64,000 bases of DNA. Origin: an uncultured Parabacteroides sp. GTDB lineage: Bacteria; Bacteroidota; Bacteroidia; Bacteroidales; Tannerellaceae. Shown piece by piece: positions 9,938 to 18,529 of this stretch. The stretch is from the NCBI GenBank assembly GCA_949298575.1, contig CASFXH010000007.1:1-64000 (forward strand), given 5' to 3'. Position numbers and translations under genes: made by a program. The notes beneath the pieces are model-generated. The model was not told where the DNA came from. It did no database searches and worked only from the letters and a program-made list of their open reading frames with translations. Within the stretch, counting starts at the first letter, position 1, and every line of letters starts with the position of its first letter.

Positions 9938-10957
9938 ATGCTTGATAAAATTAAATCTCTCCTAGAAGAGGTCGAAAAGATGGAAGCGCATCGCGCCGAC
10001 GAATTGGAAGCTTTAAGGATTAAATATTTGGGAAAGAAAGGCGAGATCGCCGCTTTGATGAATGATTTCCGCCAAGTCCCTGCCGACCAGAAACGGGAGG
10101 TCGGCATGCGCCTCAACGAACTGAAAGAGGCCGCCCAACAGAAGATCAACGAGATCCGGGCCAACCTTGAAGAAGGCGCGACCGCCAACGACGCGATCGA
10201 CTTGACGCGCACGCCCTATCCCATCGAGTTGGGGACGCGCCACCCGCTCTCCATCGTCGAGAAAGAGATCTGCGACATCTTCGGCCGACTCGGCTTCAGC
10301 GTCGCGCAAGGCCCCGAGGTGGAAGATGATTGGCATGTCTTCTCCTCCTTGAATTTCGCGGAAGACCATCCGGCGCGCGACATGCAAGACACGTTCTTCA
10401 TCCAGCACAGCCCCGACATCCTGCTCCGCACCCACACGTCGTCCGTCCAGACGCGGGTCATGGAACGGCAACAACCGCCCATCCGCATCATCTGCCCCGG
10501 GCGCGTCTACCGCAACGAGGCCATCTCCTACCGGGCGCACTGCTTCTTCCATCAAGTGGAAGGGCTTTACGTCGACAAGAACGTCTCCTTCGCCGACCTG
10601 AAGCAAGCCCTGCTTTTCTTCGCGAAAGAAATGTTCAGCGCGGACACCAAGATCCGCCTTCGCCCCTCCTACTTCCCCTTCACCGAGCCCTCCGCGGAGA
10701 TGGACATCTCCTGCAACATCTGTGGCGGGAAAGGCTGCCCCTTCTGCAAGGGCACGGGGTGGGTCGAGATCCTGGGATGCGGCATGGTCGATCCGGCCGT
10801 CCTCGAGAACTGCGGCATCGACAGCAACATCTATTCCGGCTACGCGCTGGGAATGGGTATCGAACGAATCACAAACCTAAAATACCAAGTCAAAGACTTA
10901 AGAATGTTCTCCGAGAACGATATCCGTTTCTTGGAAGAATTTAAATCAGCCAATTAA
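9938..10957 (+). CDS. pheS: phenylalanine-tRNA ligase alpha subunit
   Basis: The 339-residue protein is full length. It has the N-terminal coiled-coil that binds tRNA-Phe (residues 1-85), then the class II synthetase core: motif 2 region RIICPGRVYRNEAISYRAHCFFHQVEGLYVD (about 185-215), the Phe-binding stretch FPFTEPSAEMDISC near 247-260, and motif 3 GYALGMGIERI (about 309-319). The core has a Cys cluster (CNICGGKGCPFCKGTGW, residues 260-276) in an insertion, as in several Bacteroidales. The beta subunit gene is not adjacent, which is usual for this group. Its third positions are strongly GC-rich compared with genes on either side. Confidence 0.97.
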   Translation: MLDKIKSLLEEVEKMEAHRADELEALRIKYLGKKGEIAALMNDFRQVPADQKREVGMRLNELKEAAQQKINEIRANLEEGATANDAIDLTRTPYPIELGTRHPLSIVEKEICDIFGRLGFSVAQGPEVEDDWHVFSSLNFAEDHPARDMQDTFFIQHSPDILLRTHTSSVQTRVMERQQPPIRIICPGRVYRNEAISYRAHCFFHQVEGLYVDKNVSFADLKQALLFFAKEMFSADTKIRLRPSYFPFTEPSAEMDISCNICGGKGCPFCKGTGWVEILGCGMVDPAVLENCGIDSNIYSGYALGMGIERITNLKYQVKDLRMFSENDIRFLEEFKSAN

Positions 10958-10995
10958 AATTGAGAACCTAAAAATCAGATGTACCAAGAGATCCT

Positions 10996-11025
10996 CCCCC
11001 GGACTTTCTAACCTGAGTCCGGGGG
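10996..11025. terminator. hairpin between convergent pheS and DUF6261 gene
   Basis: A perfect 10-bp stem (CCCCCGGACT at 10996-11005 and its complement at 11016-11025) with a 10-base loop lies between two convergent genes, 38 bases after pheS. The flanks lack a T run. Confidence 0.65.
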
Positions 11026-11048
11026 AAACACACTCTCTTGGAGAAACC

Positions 11049-11978
11049 TCAAACCACCTCCGGCGACCCGTCGCCATCCGTATCCTCGCCAGGCTTAGGC
11101 CCTTCCGTCTCGTCGCCGTCGGGCTCGGTGGGAGGGGTTTGCTCGCCGCCCTCGCCGTCGGGGTTCTCGCCTTCCGTGCCGCCGGGCGTCTGCTCGCCGC
11201 CGGGGTTCTCGCTCGTGCCGGGATCCGTCCCGGGGATTTCCGTCTCCTCGTCCTCCTTGTCCTCTTTACCCATCCGCTTATTGTAGAGCTGGTTGACTTC
11301 CTTGATCGTCTCGTTCAAGACGGCCATGAACTCCGCCGTCGTCTCCGTCGGCTCGAGGACGTTTTTCGATTGGGCGATGATGGTAAGCGTTTGATACATC
11401 GGGTCGAGCGCCGCGCGCATCTCGGCCACCGTCTCGACTTCGTTCAAGCCCTTTGCCCGCGTGCGAGCCTTGGTCTGCGCCGCGTATTCGTCGTTCAACG
11501 ATTTCAGCTTGGCCACGATCGCCGTCAGGTTCATCGTCGCCAGATGCGCCTTCGCCGCCTCCTCGTCGAGCTTCAGCAACAGGCCCGCGATGGCCACGGT
11601 CTCTTGCTGCTCGGGCATACGTTGGAGCCCCGCGTAGAGACTAGTGATCTTTTCCAAGGCTTTCGCCGCCTCGGCCTGCTCCTCGATAGGCAAGCTGATG
11701 CCGTTGCGGACGCTTTGGAAAAGGTACGTGATCACCGCGTCGCGCTGCCCCTCCAAGTCGTTGAGCGAATCCGTCAATTCGTTGCCCTCCGGGAAATAAA
11801 TCCGTTGGTAAAACTTGTCCACTAAGGCGGAAAACTCCGCGAACTCCTCGTCCGTCATGCCGAGGGCCGTCGCTGTCGCGTCCTCGATCAGGCTTTTCAT
11901 CCGGGTCATCAGATTCAAATACTCTTTCGCGTTCAATCGAGCCAACGCGATTTCTCTTGTCAATAAAACCTTTCTCAT
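11049..11978 (-). CDS. DUF6261-like protein with acidic Pro/Gly/Thr tail
   Basis: The 309-residue protein has two parts. Residues 1-230 are helical and resemble the DUF6261 proteins of Bacteroidales (LARLNAKEYLNLM near the start, TALGM, ITYLFQSVRN around 89). Residues from about 236 to the end are low complexity: Glu, Asp, Pro, Gly, Thr, Ser with almost no hydrophobics, in repeated EGENPDGEGGEQTPPTEPDG-like phrases. There is no signal peptide or membrane segment. Function is unknown. The gene is followed by nothing on its strand before the pheS hairpin, and its start faces a 42-bp tandem repeat array. Confidence 0.75.
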   Translation of the reverse strand: MRKVLLTREIALARLNAKEYLNLMTRMKSLIEDATATALGMTDEEFAEFSALVDKFYQRIYFPEGNELTDSLNDLEGQRDAVITYLFQSVRNGISLPIEEQAEAAKALEKITSLYAGLQRMPEQQETVAIAGLLLKLDEEAAKAHLATMNLTAIVAKLKSLNDEYAAQTKARTRAKGLNEVETVAEMRAALDPMYQTLTIIAQSKNVLEPTETTAEFMAVLNETIKEVNQLYNKRMGKEDKEDEETEIPGTDPGTSENPGGEQTPGGTEGENPDGEGGEQTPPTEPDGDETEGPKPGEDTDGDGSPEVV

Positions 11979-12046
11979 TACACTCTATTTATTTAAAAAT
12001 TAAACGTTAATGCCTTTCTCATGCTTGCGAATTTACGATTAAATAC

Positions 12047-12286
12047 CGCAAAATCCCATCGCGTTCACGCAAGTTAACAATTCAAGCCCGCGAAACCCCA
12101 TCGCGTTCACGCGAGTTAACAATTCAAGCCCGCGAAACCCCATCGCGTTCACGCGAGCTAACAATTCAAGCCCGCGAAACCCCATCGCGTTCACGCGAGT
12201 TAACAATTCAAGCCCGCGAAATCCCATCGCGTTCACGCGAGCTAACAATTCAAGTTCGCAAAATCCCATCGCGCACACGCGATGCC
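12047..12286. repeat. 42-bp tandem repeat, 5.7 copies
   Basis: Five full units of exactly 42 bp start at 12047, 12089, 12131, 12173 and 12215; a partial sixth runs from 12257 into the stop codon of the barrel-protein gene. Units differ at only a few positions. Each contains the inverted repeat CGCGTTCACGCG (arms of five) and a weaker one around GAGTTAACAATTC. Because 42 is a multiple of three, the minus strand reads as a 14-residue repeat (VNAMGFRGLELLTR) in a frame different from that of the neighbouring gene; I do not take this as a protein. There is no variable spacer, so it is not CRISPR. Confidence 0.95.
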
Positions 12287-14569
12287 CTACAACCGGATCC
12301 CCTCCTCCAGCGCGTCCACTTTCTGCCGCTCGCGCATCTGCTTGCCCCGGTTCTTGCGGAACGTGTAGCGGATCAGGATCCACGGGCTGAAGGAAGCGCT
12401 GACTTGCTTGAGGGCGGTCCGCGACGAATAGGGGCCGCTCCGGTAGTCGGTGACGGAGCGGAGGTAGCCCAGCGTGTTCTCGATCGCCGCCGAGATGTAG
12501 AAGTCTTTCGTGAAATAATACGAGACTTGCAACATCGAGAACGAGGGCGCCCGGTAGCTCTTCCGCGAGAGCGCCGTGTACTCGTAGTTCGTGTAAACGA
12601 CATCCGCCCCGAAATACCATTTCTTGATCATCCCGTTGACGCTCAGCCCGCATTGGAAAGCTTTCTTGGGCGATTGGTCGGCGAAATAATCGACCAGGTG
12701 GTAGCCGTAGACGCCCGCGTAGCCCCAATCGCCCAAGCGATAAGAGAGGCTGCCCCCCAAGCGGAGGTTCGACAGGCGACGGCTGTTCCGGTAGGTCGAG
12801 ACATAGACGCCGTCCGCGTCGTTGTAGCCATACGCCTCCACGCCGTCGGCGCTCAGCCGGTAGCGTGCGCTGGGGTTGAGGTAAAATCCTTTTAAATTAT
12901 AGGTGGAAGAAAAGCTCCACTCGTGGTCGCGGCTCGGCAGGAGGTAAGGGTTGCCCGCCGTCCGCGTCAAGGAGTCCGTGGAGAGGTTATAGGGGTTCAA
13001 CTGGCTGATGTCGGGCGAGGTGTTGCCCAGCTGGTAGCCCAGGCGGGCGGAAAGGTTTTCGCTGAAATTGTAAGTCCCGCTCAACGAGACGCGGGGGCGG
13101 AAATAGCGGTTGTCCGCGTCGCCCGCCCGCAGCCAGATGCCTTCCGCGCCGGCCGAGAGCATGTAGGAGAGGCGGCCCAGGCTATGCGTGTAGTCGGCGT
13201 AAAGGTACTCGTCCCAGCGACGATGCTTAAAAAGGGGCAGCTGGTCGCTGACCTGGTGGATCCGGTCGTTCGTGAAGCGCGTCTGGCTGCCGACGGCCAA
13301 GTTCGCGCCGTTCGCGAGGTCGAGGCTGTAGTCGATGTCCAGCCGGCCCGAATGGCGGTGGTTTTTATAAAGGTAATAGTCCTCGAAAAGGTCGTCGGCG
13401 TAGGTCTCAAGCCGCCCGCCGTCGGTCTCGTTGCCGTTCTTGTTGTAGGCGAGGGTGGTCTCCAGGACGCTCGACTCCGAGAAGGTGTGCTTGTGGAAGA
13501 GGCTGGCCGTAAGGACGTAGGAGTCGTCGTTGCCCGTGGTCGAGTAGGTGAACGGGCGCTCGTCGGGGGCCGCGAGGAGGCCCTCGCCCCGGCCTTGGTC
13601 CTCGGTGATGGCTTTCGTCCCGTAAACGTGGGCCACAATATAGTCCTTGTCGGTCGCCATCCAGCGGAACTGGAGCTCGCCCAGGTAATCGTGGCCGTCC
13701 TGCCGCGTCGTCCCCGACTGGCGCTTCAGGTAGCCGACGTTCGCCTGCGTTTGGCCCAACTCCGCGTGCTCGTCGTGGAGGTAATTATAGACCGCGCGGC
13801 CGTAGAGGGCGTAGCGCGTGTTGCCCACCTCGAAATAGGCCACCCCCAGGCCCTTCCGCCAAGGGACGTTATGCCGCGTGGCCACTTCCCAATAGATAAA
13901 CGGGTTGGCTTTCTTTTTCAACTTGATGTTCACGATCTTCTGGTAGCCTTCCTTCAGGTAGCGGGCCTTGACAACGTCGATGACCTCGACCGACTCGATC
14001 TCCCGGGGGTCGATGGCCGCGATGTCCTGGTGATAGCGGTTACCGTTGACGAGGATGAGCGGCCGCTCGCCGTCCGCCATCCGGATCTGCCGGTTGGCCA
14101 TGTCGGAATACAACCGCGGGATCTCCCGCAGGGCGAGGAAAGGATCGCCGCTCGCTTTCGCCTTCTCGGAGAGGTGGAAAATCTCGCCCGTGGCCGTGCG
14201 CGTCACTTGGTCGGCGCGGTTGCCCGTGATCGTGACCTCGGCCAGGTCGACGTTCACCTCCGGCGTGAGGAGGAAATCCTTGCGGACCGCCCTCCCGCCG
14301 ACCGTCACGGAATCCTCCGCGCCGTTGTAGCCCGCGAAAAGGGCCACGAGCCGGTAGCGCCCCGGCCGCAATCCTTCCATCTCGTAACGCCCCCGCCCGT
14401 CGGTCAAGGACAGGGCCACCAGCGAGTCGCCCACGCTCAGCGCGACCTGCGCCCCGTCGATCGTCCCGTTCCGCTCGTCCGTGATCGCGCCATAGAGACG
14501 GCTGGTCTGGGCGTGAATCATTGCCAAACTTCCAAAATAAGACATGAAAATCAAAAAGAAAAAACGCAT
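12287..14569 (-). CDS. outer-membrane beta-barrel protein with CarboxypepD_reg-like N-domain
   Basis: The 760-residue protein starts with a signal peptide (FFLIFMSYFGSLAMIHAQ), then a carboxypeptidase-regulatory-like beta domain (about 22-110), a plug-like region with ILVNGNRYHQDIAAIDPREIESVEVI (about 170-197), and a long barrel-forming part with alternating aromatic strands. The C-terminus is basic (RKNRGKQMRERQKVD) and lacks the terminal aromatic residue. It resembles the TonB-receptor-like family that is common beside two-component systems in Bacteroidetes, and indeed a histidine kinase gene is divergent 144 bases away. Third positions are very GC-rich. Ligand unknown. Confidence 0.88.
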   Translation of the reverse strand: MRFFFLIFMSYFGSLAMIHAQTSRLYGAITDERNGTIDGAQVALSVGDSLVALSLTDGRGRYEMEGLRPGRYRLVALFAGYNGAEDSVTVGGRAVRKDFLLTPEVNVDLAEVTITGNRADQVTRTATGEIFHLSEKAKASGDPFLALREIPRLYSDMANRQIRMADGERPLILVNGNRYHQDIAAIDPREIESVEVIDVVKARYLKEGYQKIVNIKLKKKANPFIYWEVATRHNVPWRKGLGVAYFEVGNTRYALYGRAVYNYLHDEHAELGQTQANVGYLKRQSGTTRQDGHDYLGELQFRWMATDKDYIVAHVYGTKAITEDQGRGEGLLAAPDERPFTYSTTGNDDSYVLTASLFHKHTFSESSVLETTLAYNKNGNETDGGRLETYADDLFEDYYLYKNHRHSGRLDIDYSLDLANGANLAVGSQTRFTNDRIHQVSDQLPLFKHRRWDEYLYADYTHSLGRLSYMLSAGAEGIWLRAGDADNRYFRPRVSLSGTYNFSENLSARLGYQLGNTSPDISQLNPYNLSTDSLTRTAGNPYLLPSRDHEWSFSSTYNLKGFYLNPSARYRLSADGVEAYGYNDADGVYVSTYRNSRRLSNLRLGGSLSYRLGDWGYAGVYGYHLVDYFADQSPKKAFQCGLSVNGMIKKWYFGADVVYTNYEYTALSRKSYRAPSFSMLQVSYYFTKDFYISAAIENTLGYLRSVTDYRSGPYSSRTALKQVSASFSPWILIRYTFRKNRGKQMRERQKVDALEEGIRL

Positions 14570-14654
14570 AGAAAAATCATTTTAATCACGCCGCGAATAT
14601 ATACTCAAAAACCCGGAGTCCACCTAACAAAATCCTAACATTTTCGTACCCTAA

Positions 14655-14685
14655 TTGTTATTTTGTCATAAACTCGTTATATTTG
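14655..14685 (+). promoter_or_regulatory. probable promoter of the kinase/regulator operon
   Basis: TTG at 14655-14657, 20 bases, then TATATTTG at 14678-14685, an exact TAnnTTTG match; the kinase ATG is 28 bases further. On the opposite strand TATATTCG (14594-14601, minus) could serve the divergent barrel gene. Confidence 0.65.
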
Positions 14686-14713
14686 CCGCCAATTTAATTA
14701 TGATATGTGAGAC

Positions 14714-16102
14714 ATGAAACGAGAGATCGGAATAGTTTTGTTCGCTTTGCTGGCCCTGCTTTTTACGCAAGGGTATGAATTGGCCTATCGCTATCATCAG
14801 GAAGACGAGGACATGAAAGAGGAAATGAAAGACGCCTTCCAAGCCGCTATCCGGCAAGAGCTTTCCAGACGGATGCACGACAATCGGATAAAAGACCCCA
14901 ATAACCCCAAATTCATCATCCGCCGCGCCCAGGACATGACGCCCGAAGAGCGGGCCAACCTGAAAGGGGATACGATCCAACTGAGCGAGGCGAGGGAAAA
15001 AGGATTGGGCGAAAGCCTGGTGGACCTTCTCCAACACCGGATGCAAGACGGCCTGTTGGCCGATGGCCGGGAACCGAGAATCAAGACACTCGACAGCCTC
15101 TTCACGCTCCAGATGGCGAAGCGGGAGTTGCGGGTCGAGACGGGCGTGGCCTTGCTCGACTCGTCGCGCCAGGTGATCGCCTCCGCGGGCCGTCTCTCGC
15201 CCGACGATCGGGGTATCCCGATCTCCCTGATCGAGCCGATCGGCACGCAAGGTTTGCGCTACGTCCAAGCCTACGCGAAGCTTTCCCCTTTCCGGCCGTT
15301 CACTTACATGCTTTTCGCCTTGATCCTCTCCGGGGTGCTTGTCGTGGTCGCTTGCGGAACCTTCTTTTACCTTTTACATAAGATAAACAAGGCCCACCGC
15401 GAACTGACCGAGCGGGAACGGGCGACCCACAGCGCCATCCACGACCTGAAAAGCCCGCTGAACACCACCTATGCCGCCATCGACCTGATCGCCCTCACGG
15501 AGAAAGATCCGGCAAGGCTCCGCCTGCTCGACGAAGGCAAGAAACGGCTGCGAGGATTGACCTCCACGATCGAGTCGATGCTCAGCTTGCTGAAACAACC
15601 GGCGCGCGAGGCCCATTTGACCTACGAGACCATCGATCCCGCGGCCTTCGCCCAGCGCATTTACGACGAGGTCGCCTCGCTGCATCCCGATAAGCATGCC
15701 GTCTTTCACTTGGAAAAAACGCCCGATACGCCCCGGCTGGTCGAGACCGATCCCGTCCGTTTGGAACGCTGCTTGCGCAACCTGATCGAGAACGCCTTGA
15801 ATTATTCCGACGAGCATGTCCGCGTCGCGATCCGGATCGCCGCCGACCGGAAAGGGTGGCACCTCAGCGTCAGCGACACGGGTTGGGGCATCCCGCGTAA
15901 AGCCATCCGGCGGTTGGGCCAACAATTTTTCCGGATAAACCCGAAAGGCAAGCCCCACGTCGCGGGCTATGGCTTGGGCTTGAGCAGTGTCTACTTGCTC
16001 GTGAAGGAAATGGGCGGCCAGACACGGGTCGAGAGCCAAGAGCGCGAAGGATCGACGTTCACCCTAAGTTTTCCACTAACCCTCCATAAACAAAGCGCAT
16101 GA
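14714..16102 (+). CDS. membrane sensor histidine kinase
   Basis: The 462-residue kinase has a transmembrane helix at 5-20, a periplasmic sensor region of about 170 residues, a second helix at about 197-221, and a cytoplasmic core. The phospho-acceptor is H243 in SAIHDLKSPLN, the N box is NLIENALNYS (N360), the G1 box SDTGWGIP near 386 and the G2 box GYGLGLSSVY near 422. No clear HAMP domain separates helix and H box. It overlaps the response regulator by four bases (ATGA), so the two are coupled. Divergence from the barrel-protein gene suggests that gene may be a target or partner. Confidence 0.94.
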   Translation: MKREIGIVLFALLALLFTQGYELAYRYHQEDEDMKEEMKDAFQAAIRQELSRRMHDNRIKDPNNPKFIIRRAQDMTPEERANLKGDTIQLSEAREKGLGESLVDLLQHRMQDGLLADGREPRIKTLDSLFTLQMAKRELRVETGVALLDSSRQVIASAGRLSPDDRGIPISLIEPIGTQGLRYVQAYAKLSPFRPFTYMLFALILSGVLVVVACGTFFYLLHKINKAHRELTERERATHSAIHDLKSPLNTTYAAIDLIALTEKDPARLRLLDEGKKRLRGLTSTIESMLSLLKQPAREAHLTYETIDPAAFAQRIYDEVASLHPDKHAVFHLEKTPDTPRLVETDPVRLERCLRNLIENALNYSDEHVRVAIRIAADRKGWHLSVSDTGWGIPRKAIRRLGQQFFRINPKGKPHVAGYGLGLSSVYLLVKEMGGQTRVESQEREGSTFTLSFPLTLHKQSA

Positions 16103-16770
16103 GAATTTTATTCGTAGAAGACGATCACGAACTGAGTGGCTTGATCCTTCAAGGATTGACCCTGCTCGGCCATGAGACACGCCTTTTGGACAGCCTGGAC
16201 AACCTATTGGAACATCTCAATGAAAGCCAACCGGAGCTGCTGTTGCTCGACTTGGAGATCGGCGAGCGAAACGCGGCGCACCTGTTGCCCTTCATTCACG
16301 ACCGCTATCCGGAATTGCCCGTGATCGTCGCCTCCTCGCATGTCGAAGGCGAAATCATCGCCCATTGCTACGAATCCGGCGCTTGCCATTACGTCAAGAA
16401 ACCTTACGACCTGAAAGAACTCGATTACCTGATCCGGAGCTTATCCCCCCAGCCCTCCCCCGCGAGCCAAACGGACACGATCCGCTTGGGCGCCTACACG
16501 CTCGACCTCTCCACCCATGAACTCGCGTCGGACGGAAATCCGCGCATAAAACTCGACAAAAAGACGTTCCACCTCCTCCGCCTCTTGATGGCGAAACCGG
16601 GACAGGTCATTTCCCGCGAGACCATCTTTGAACAAATCTGGAACGGGAAAGCATCAAGCGACAGCCTCAACAACCACGTCTCCCGCCTGCGCAAATACTT
16701 CAATCCGGCTTCCGGCGTCACGATAGAAAACATCAAGGGGATAGGCTTCAAATTATCAGTTGGCCTATAA
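16099..16770 (+). CDS. OmpR/PhoB-family response regulator
   Basis: The 223-residue protein has an N-terminal receiver (acidic pocket E7, D8, D9; phospho-acceptor D51 in LLLLDLEIG; conserved Lys in YVKKPYD near 100) and a C-terminal winged helix (about 125-220) with the OmpR pattern RETIFEQIWNGKASSDSLNNHVSRLRKYF and IKGIGFKL. It should be phosphorylated by the kinase encoded just upstream and bind direct repeats at target promoters, possibly in the 144-base divergent region before the kinase. Confidence 0.94.
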   Translation: MRILFVEDDHELSGLILQGLTLLGHETRLLDSLDNLLEHLNESQPELLLLDLEIGERNAAHLLPFIHDRYPELPVIVASSHVEGEIIAHCYESGACHYVKKPYDLKELDYLIRSLSPQPSPASQTDTIRLGAYTLDLSTHELASDGNPRIKLDKKTFHLLRLLMAKPGQVISRETIFEQIWNGKASSDSLNNHVSRLRKYFNPASGVTIENIKGIGFKLSVGL

Positions 16771-16784
16771 ACCATTCCCCCATC

Positions 16785-16824
16785 AAAAAGAGGGCGCCCC
16801 TCACCTCGGGAACGCCCTCTTATC
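16785..16824. terminator. bidirectional terminator between response regulator and susD
   Basis: Stem GAGGGCG at 16790-16796 with CGCCCTC at 16813-16819, flanked by AAAAA on the left and a T-rich stretch on the right. It lies between convergent genes and could stop transcription from both. Confidence 0.75.
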
Positions 16825-16872
16825 CTATTAAAACCAAACAAAAAACGATATTCCTTGATTGCCCCGGAGAGA

Positions 16873-18489
16873 TCAATATCCCGGGTTTTGCTTCCAGTTC
16901 GTGTTGGCGTTCAAGACGTCTTGCGGCACGGGGAAGACGCGGCATTCCTTGTCGAAGCGCGCGGTCGGGAAGCCTTGCGTATGGAAGCCGTACTCGCTCT
17001 CGAACGTCCCGAAACGGATCATGTCGTTGCGGCGCCAGTTCTCGTCGAAGAACTCGCGGCCCCGCTCGTCGAGGATGTCGTCGAGCGTCGGGTCTTGCTC
17101 CAGCAAGGGCGCGTTCACGTAAGAACGGATCTGGTTGAACAACGAGAGGGGCGAGTCGCCGTTCGTCGCCGTCGCGCCGCGCAAGATGGCCTCCGCTTTC
17201 GTCAGCAGGATGTCCGCGTAACGGAAGATGGGCACGTCGTTGCTCTGGTTGCGCGAATGCTCGCGGTATTCCATCGGGTTGGGATAGAACTTGATGGAGC
17301 GGTAGCCTTGACGCCAGCCGTCGAAGTCGGCGCCCGTGTTCAGCTGGTCGTTCACTTCCTTGAGGGTGATCGTTTTCGTCAAGACCAGCGGCAGCTCGTT
17401 TTGATAGAGGAAGACCTCGTCGGTCGGCTCGTAGGTCGCGCCATCGAATTTATAGACCGTATCGCGGAGGACGCAATTGTTGCGCTCGTCGCCCGCCAAG
17501 GTGAAGAGGTCCGAGAACTCGGGGTTCATGGCGTAATTGCCGGCGCACGAGTTGCCCATCTCGCCGCCATAATAGCCGCCATTGCCGTCGTCGATGCGGC
17601 GGAAGGTGCGGTATCTACCGTAATACATGCCTTGCGCGGAAGTGCAGTCGAAAGGCATGGCGTAGATGAAGTCTTTCACCTGGTCGCCGTTATCGGGGAA
17701 GAATTTCCGGCGATAATCGTAATCGAGGTTGAAAAGGCCGCTCTGGATGATCTCGTCGCAATAGCGTACGCAGTCGGCCAGCTTCTCGTTGGCCATGCTG
17801 GGCTCGTAGGTCGTGACGTCGCCGCACGTATAGACCGGCCAGTTGATGTAGAGCTTCACCAGCAAAGCCTCGGCCATCCACTTGTTGGGCTTGCCGTAGG
17901 TCGCCGCGTTGTTCTCCTCGCTCAGATAAGGGAGGCAATCGATCAGCTCGCTTTCGATGAAGCGGGCCACGTCGGCACGGGGCGCCCGCTCAATGGCCTC
18001 ATCCTCATCTGGGATCGCGTCGAGGATGGGCACGTCGCCAAAGCTATCCATCAAGATAAAGTGGTAGAAGGCCCGCATCGCCTTGGCCGGCGCGACGATC
18101 GTAGGATCCGCCTCGTCGCCCCCGAAGTCGTTGATCACCTGGTTGCATCGCGTGATGCCGCTCGAGAGGTCCGTCCAATAGCTCAAGCCGCCATCGCTCG
18201 GCATGAAGTTGTGCAACGAGAGGTGGCAATAAGTCCCACCGTCGTAGTAATCGCCGTCGAAACTGATGCCCGTCGCCTCATCGGAAGAGAGGGTTTGCGT
18301 CCGGTTGTAATTATTGCCCAGGGCGGAACGGAAAGCGTAATAGACATCCGCCATCTTCGCCTCGATGGCGACTTCCGAATCGGAAGGATACTCGGTGTAT
18401 TGCGATTTCACGTCGACATCCAGGTCGGTGCAGCTCGCCATCCCGAAGAGGAAGGCCGCCGCGAACAGTATGTTGATGTTCTTTCTCAT
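16873..18489 (-). CDS. SusD/RagB-family nutrient-binding outer-membrane lipoprotein
   Basis: The 538-residue protein begins with a lipoprotein signal (FAAAFLFGMASC, Cys20) and shows the SusD TPR-like layout: NQVINDFGGDEAD and KAMRAFYHFILMDSFGDVPI in the N-terminal part, KWMAEALLVKLYINW in the middle, and ILLTKAEAILRGA...DERGREFFDENWRRNDMIRFGTFE near the C-terminus. It caps its SusC partner at the cell surface and binds the ligand. It is 40 bases after susC. Substrate unknown; the linked PHP phosphoesterase hints at a phosphorylated ligand, but that is inference. Confidence 0.95.
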   Translation of the reverse strand: MRKNINILFAAAFLFGMASCTDLDVDVKSQYTEYPSDSEVAIEAKMADVYYAFRSALGNNYNRTQTLSSDEATGISFDGDYYDGGTYCHLSLHNFMPSDGGLSYWTDLSSGITRCNQVINDFGGDEADPTIVAPAKAMRAFYHFILMDSFGDVPILDAIPDEDEAIERAPRADVARFIESELIDCLPYLSEENNAATYGKPNKWMAEALLVKLYINWPVYTCGDVTTYEPSMANEKLADCVRYCDEIIQSGLFNLDYDYRRKFFPDNGDQVKDFIYAMPFDCTSAQGMYYGRYRTFRRIDDGNGGYYGGEMGNSCAGNYAMNPEFSDLFTLAGDERNNCVLRDTVYKFDGATYEPTDEVFLYQNELPLVLTKTITLKEVNDQLNTGADFDGWRQGYRSIKFYPNPMEYREHSRNQSNDVPIFRYADILLTKAEAILRGATATNGDSPLSLFNQIRSYVNAPLLEQDPTLDDILDERGREFFDENWRRNDMIRFGTFESEYGFHTQGFPTARFDKECRVFPVPQDVLNANTNWKQNPGY

Positions 18490-18529
18490 CTCTTTAAATC
18501 TTCTTGTGTGATAAATGATATGCTATGTT

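Noticed and set aside
12047..12286. Possible CRISPR array
   Set aside because: Units abut with no unique spacers and no cas genes are present; the same holds for the 23-bp and 41-bp arrays.
12039..12728. 229-codon minus-strand frame with a 14-residue repeat
   Set aside because: It is an artefact of the 42-bp tandem array read together with a wrong frame of the barrel-protein gene; no start signal or coding character.
12923..14638. 571-codon plus-strand frame opposite the barrel-protein gene
   Set aside because: Antisense shadow in a GC-rich gene; no recognisable domain and no promoter.
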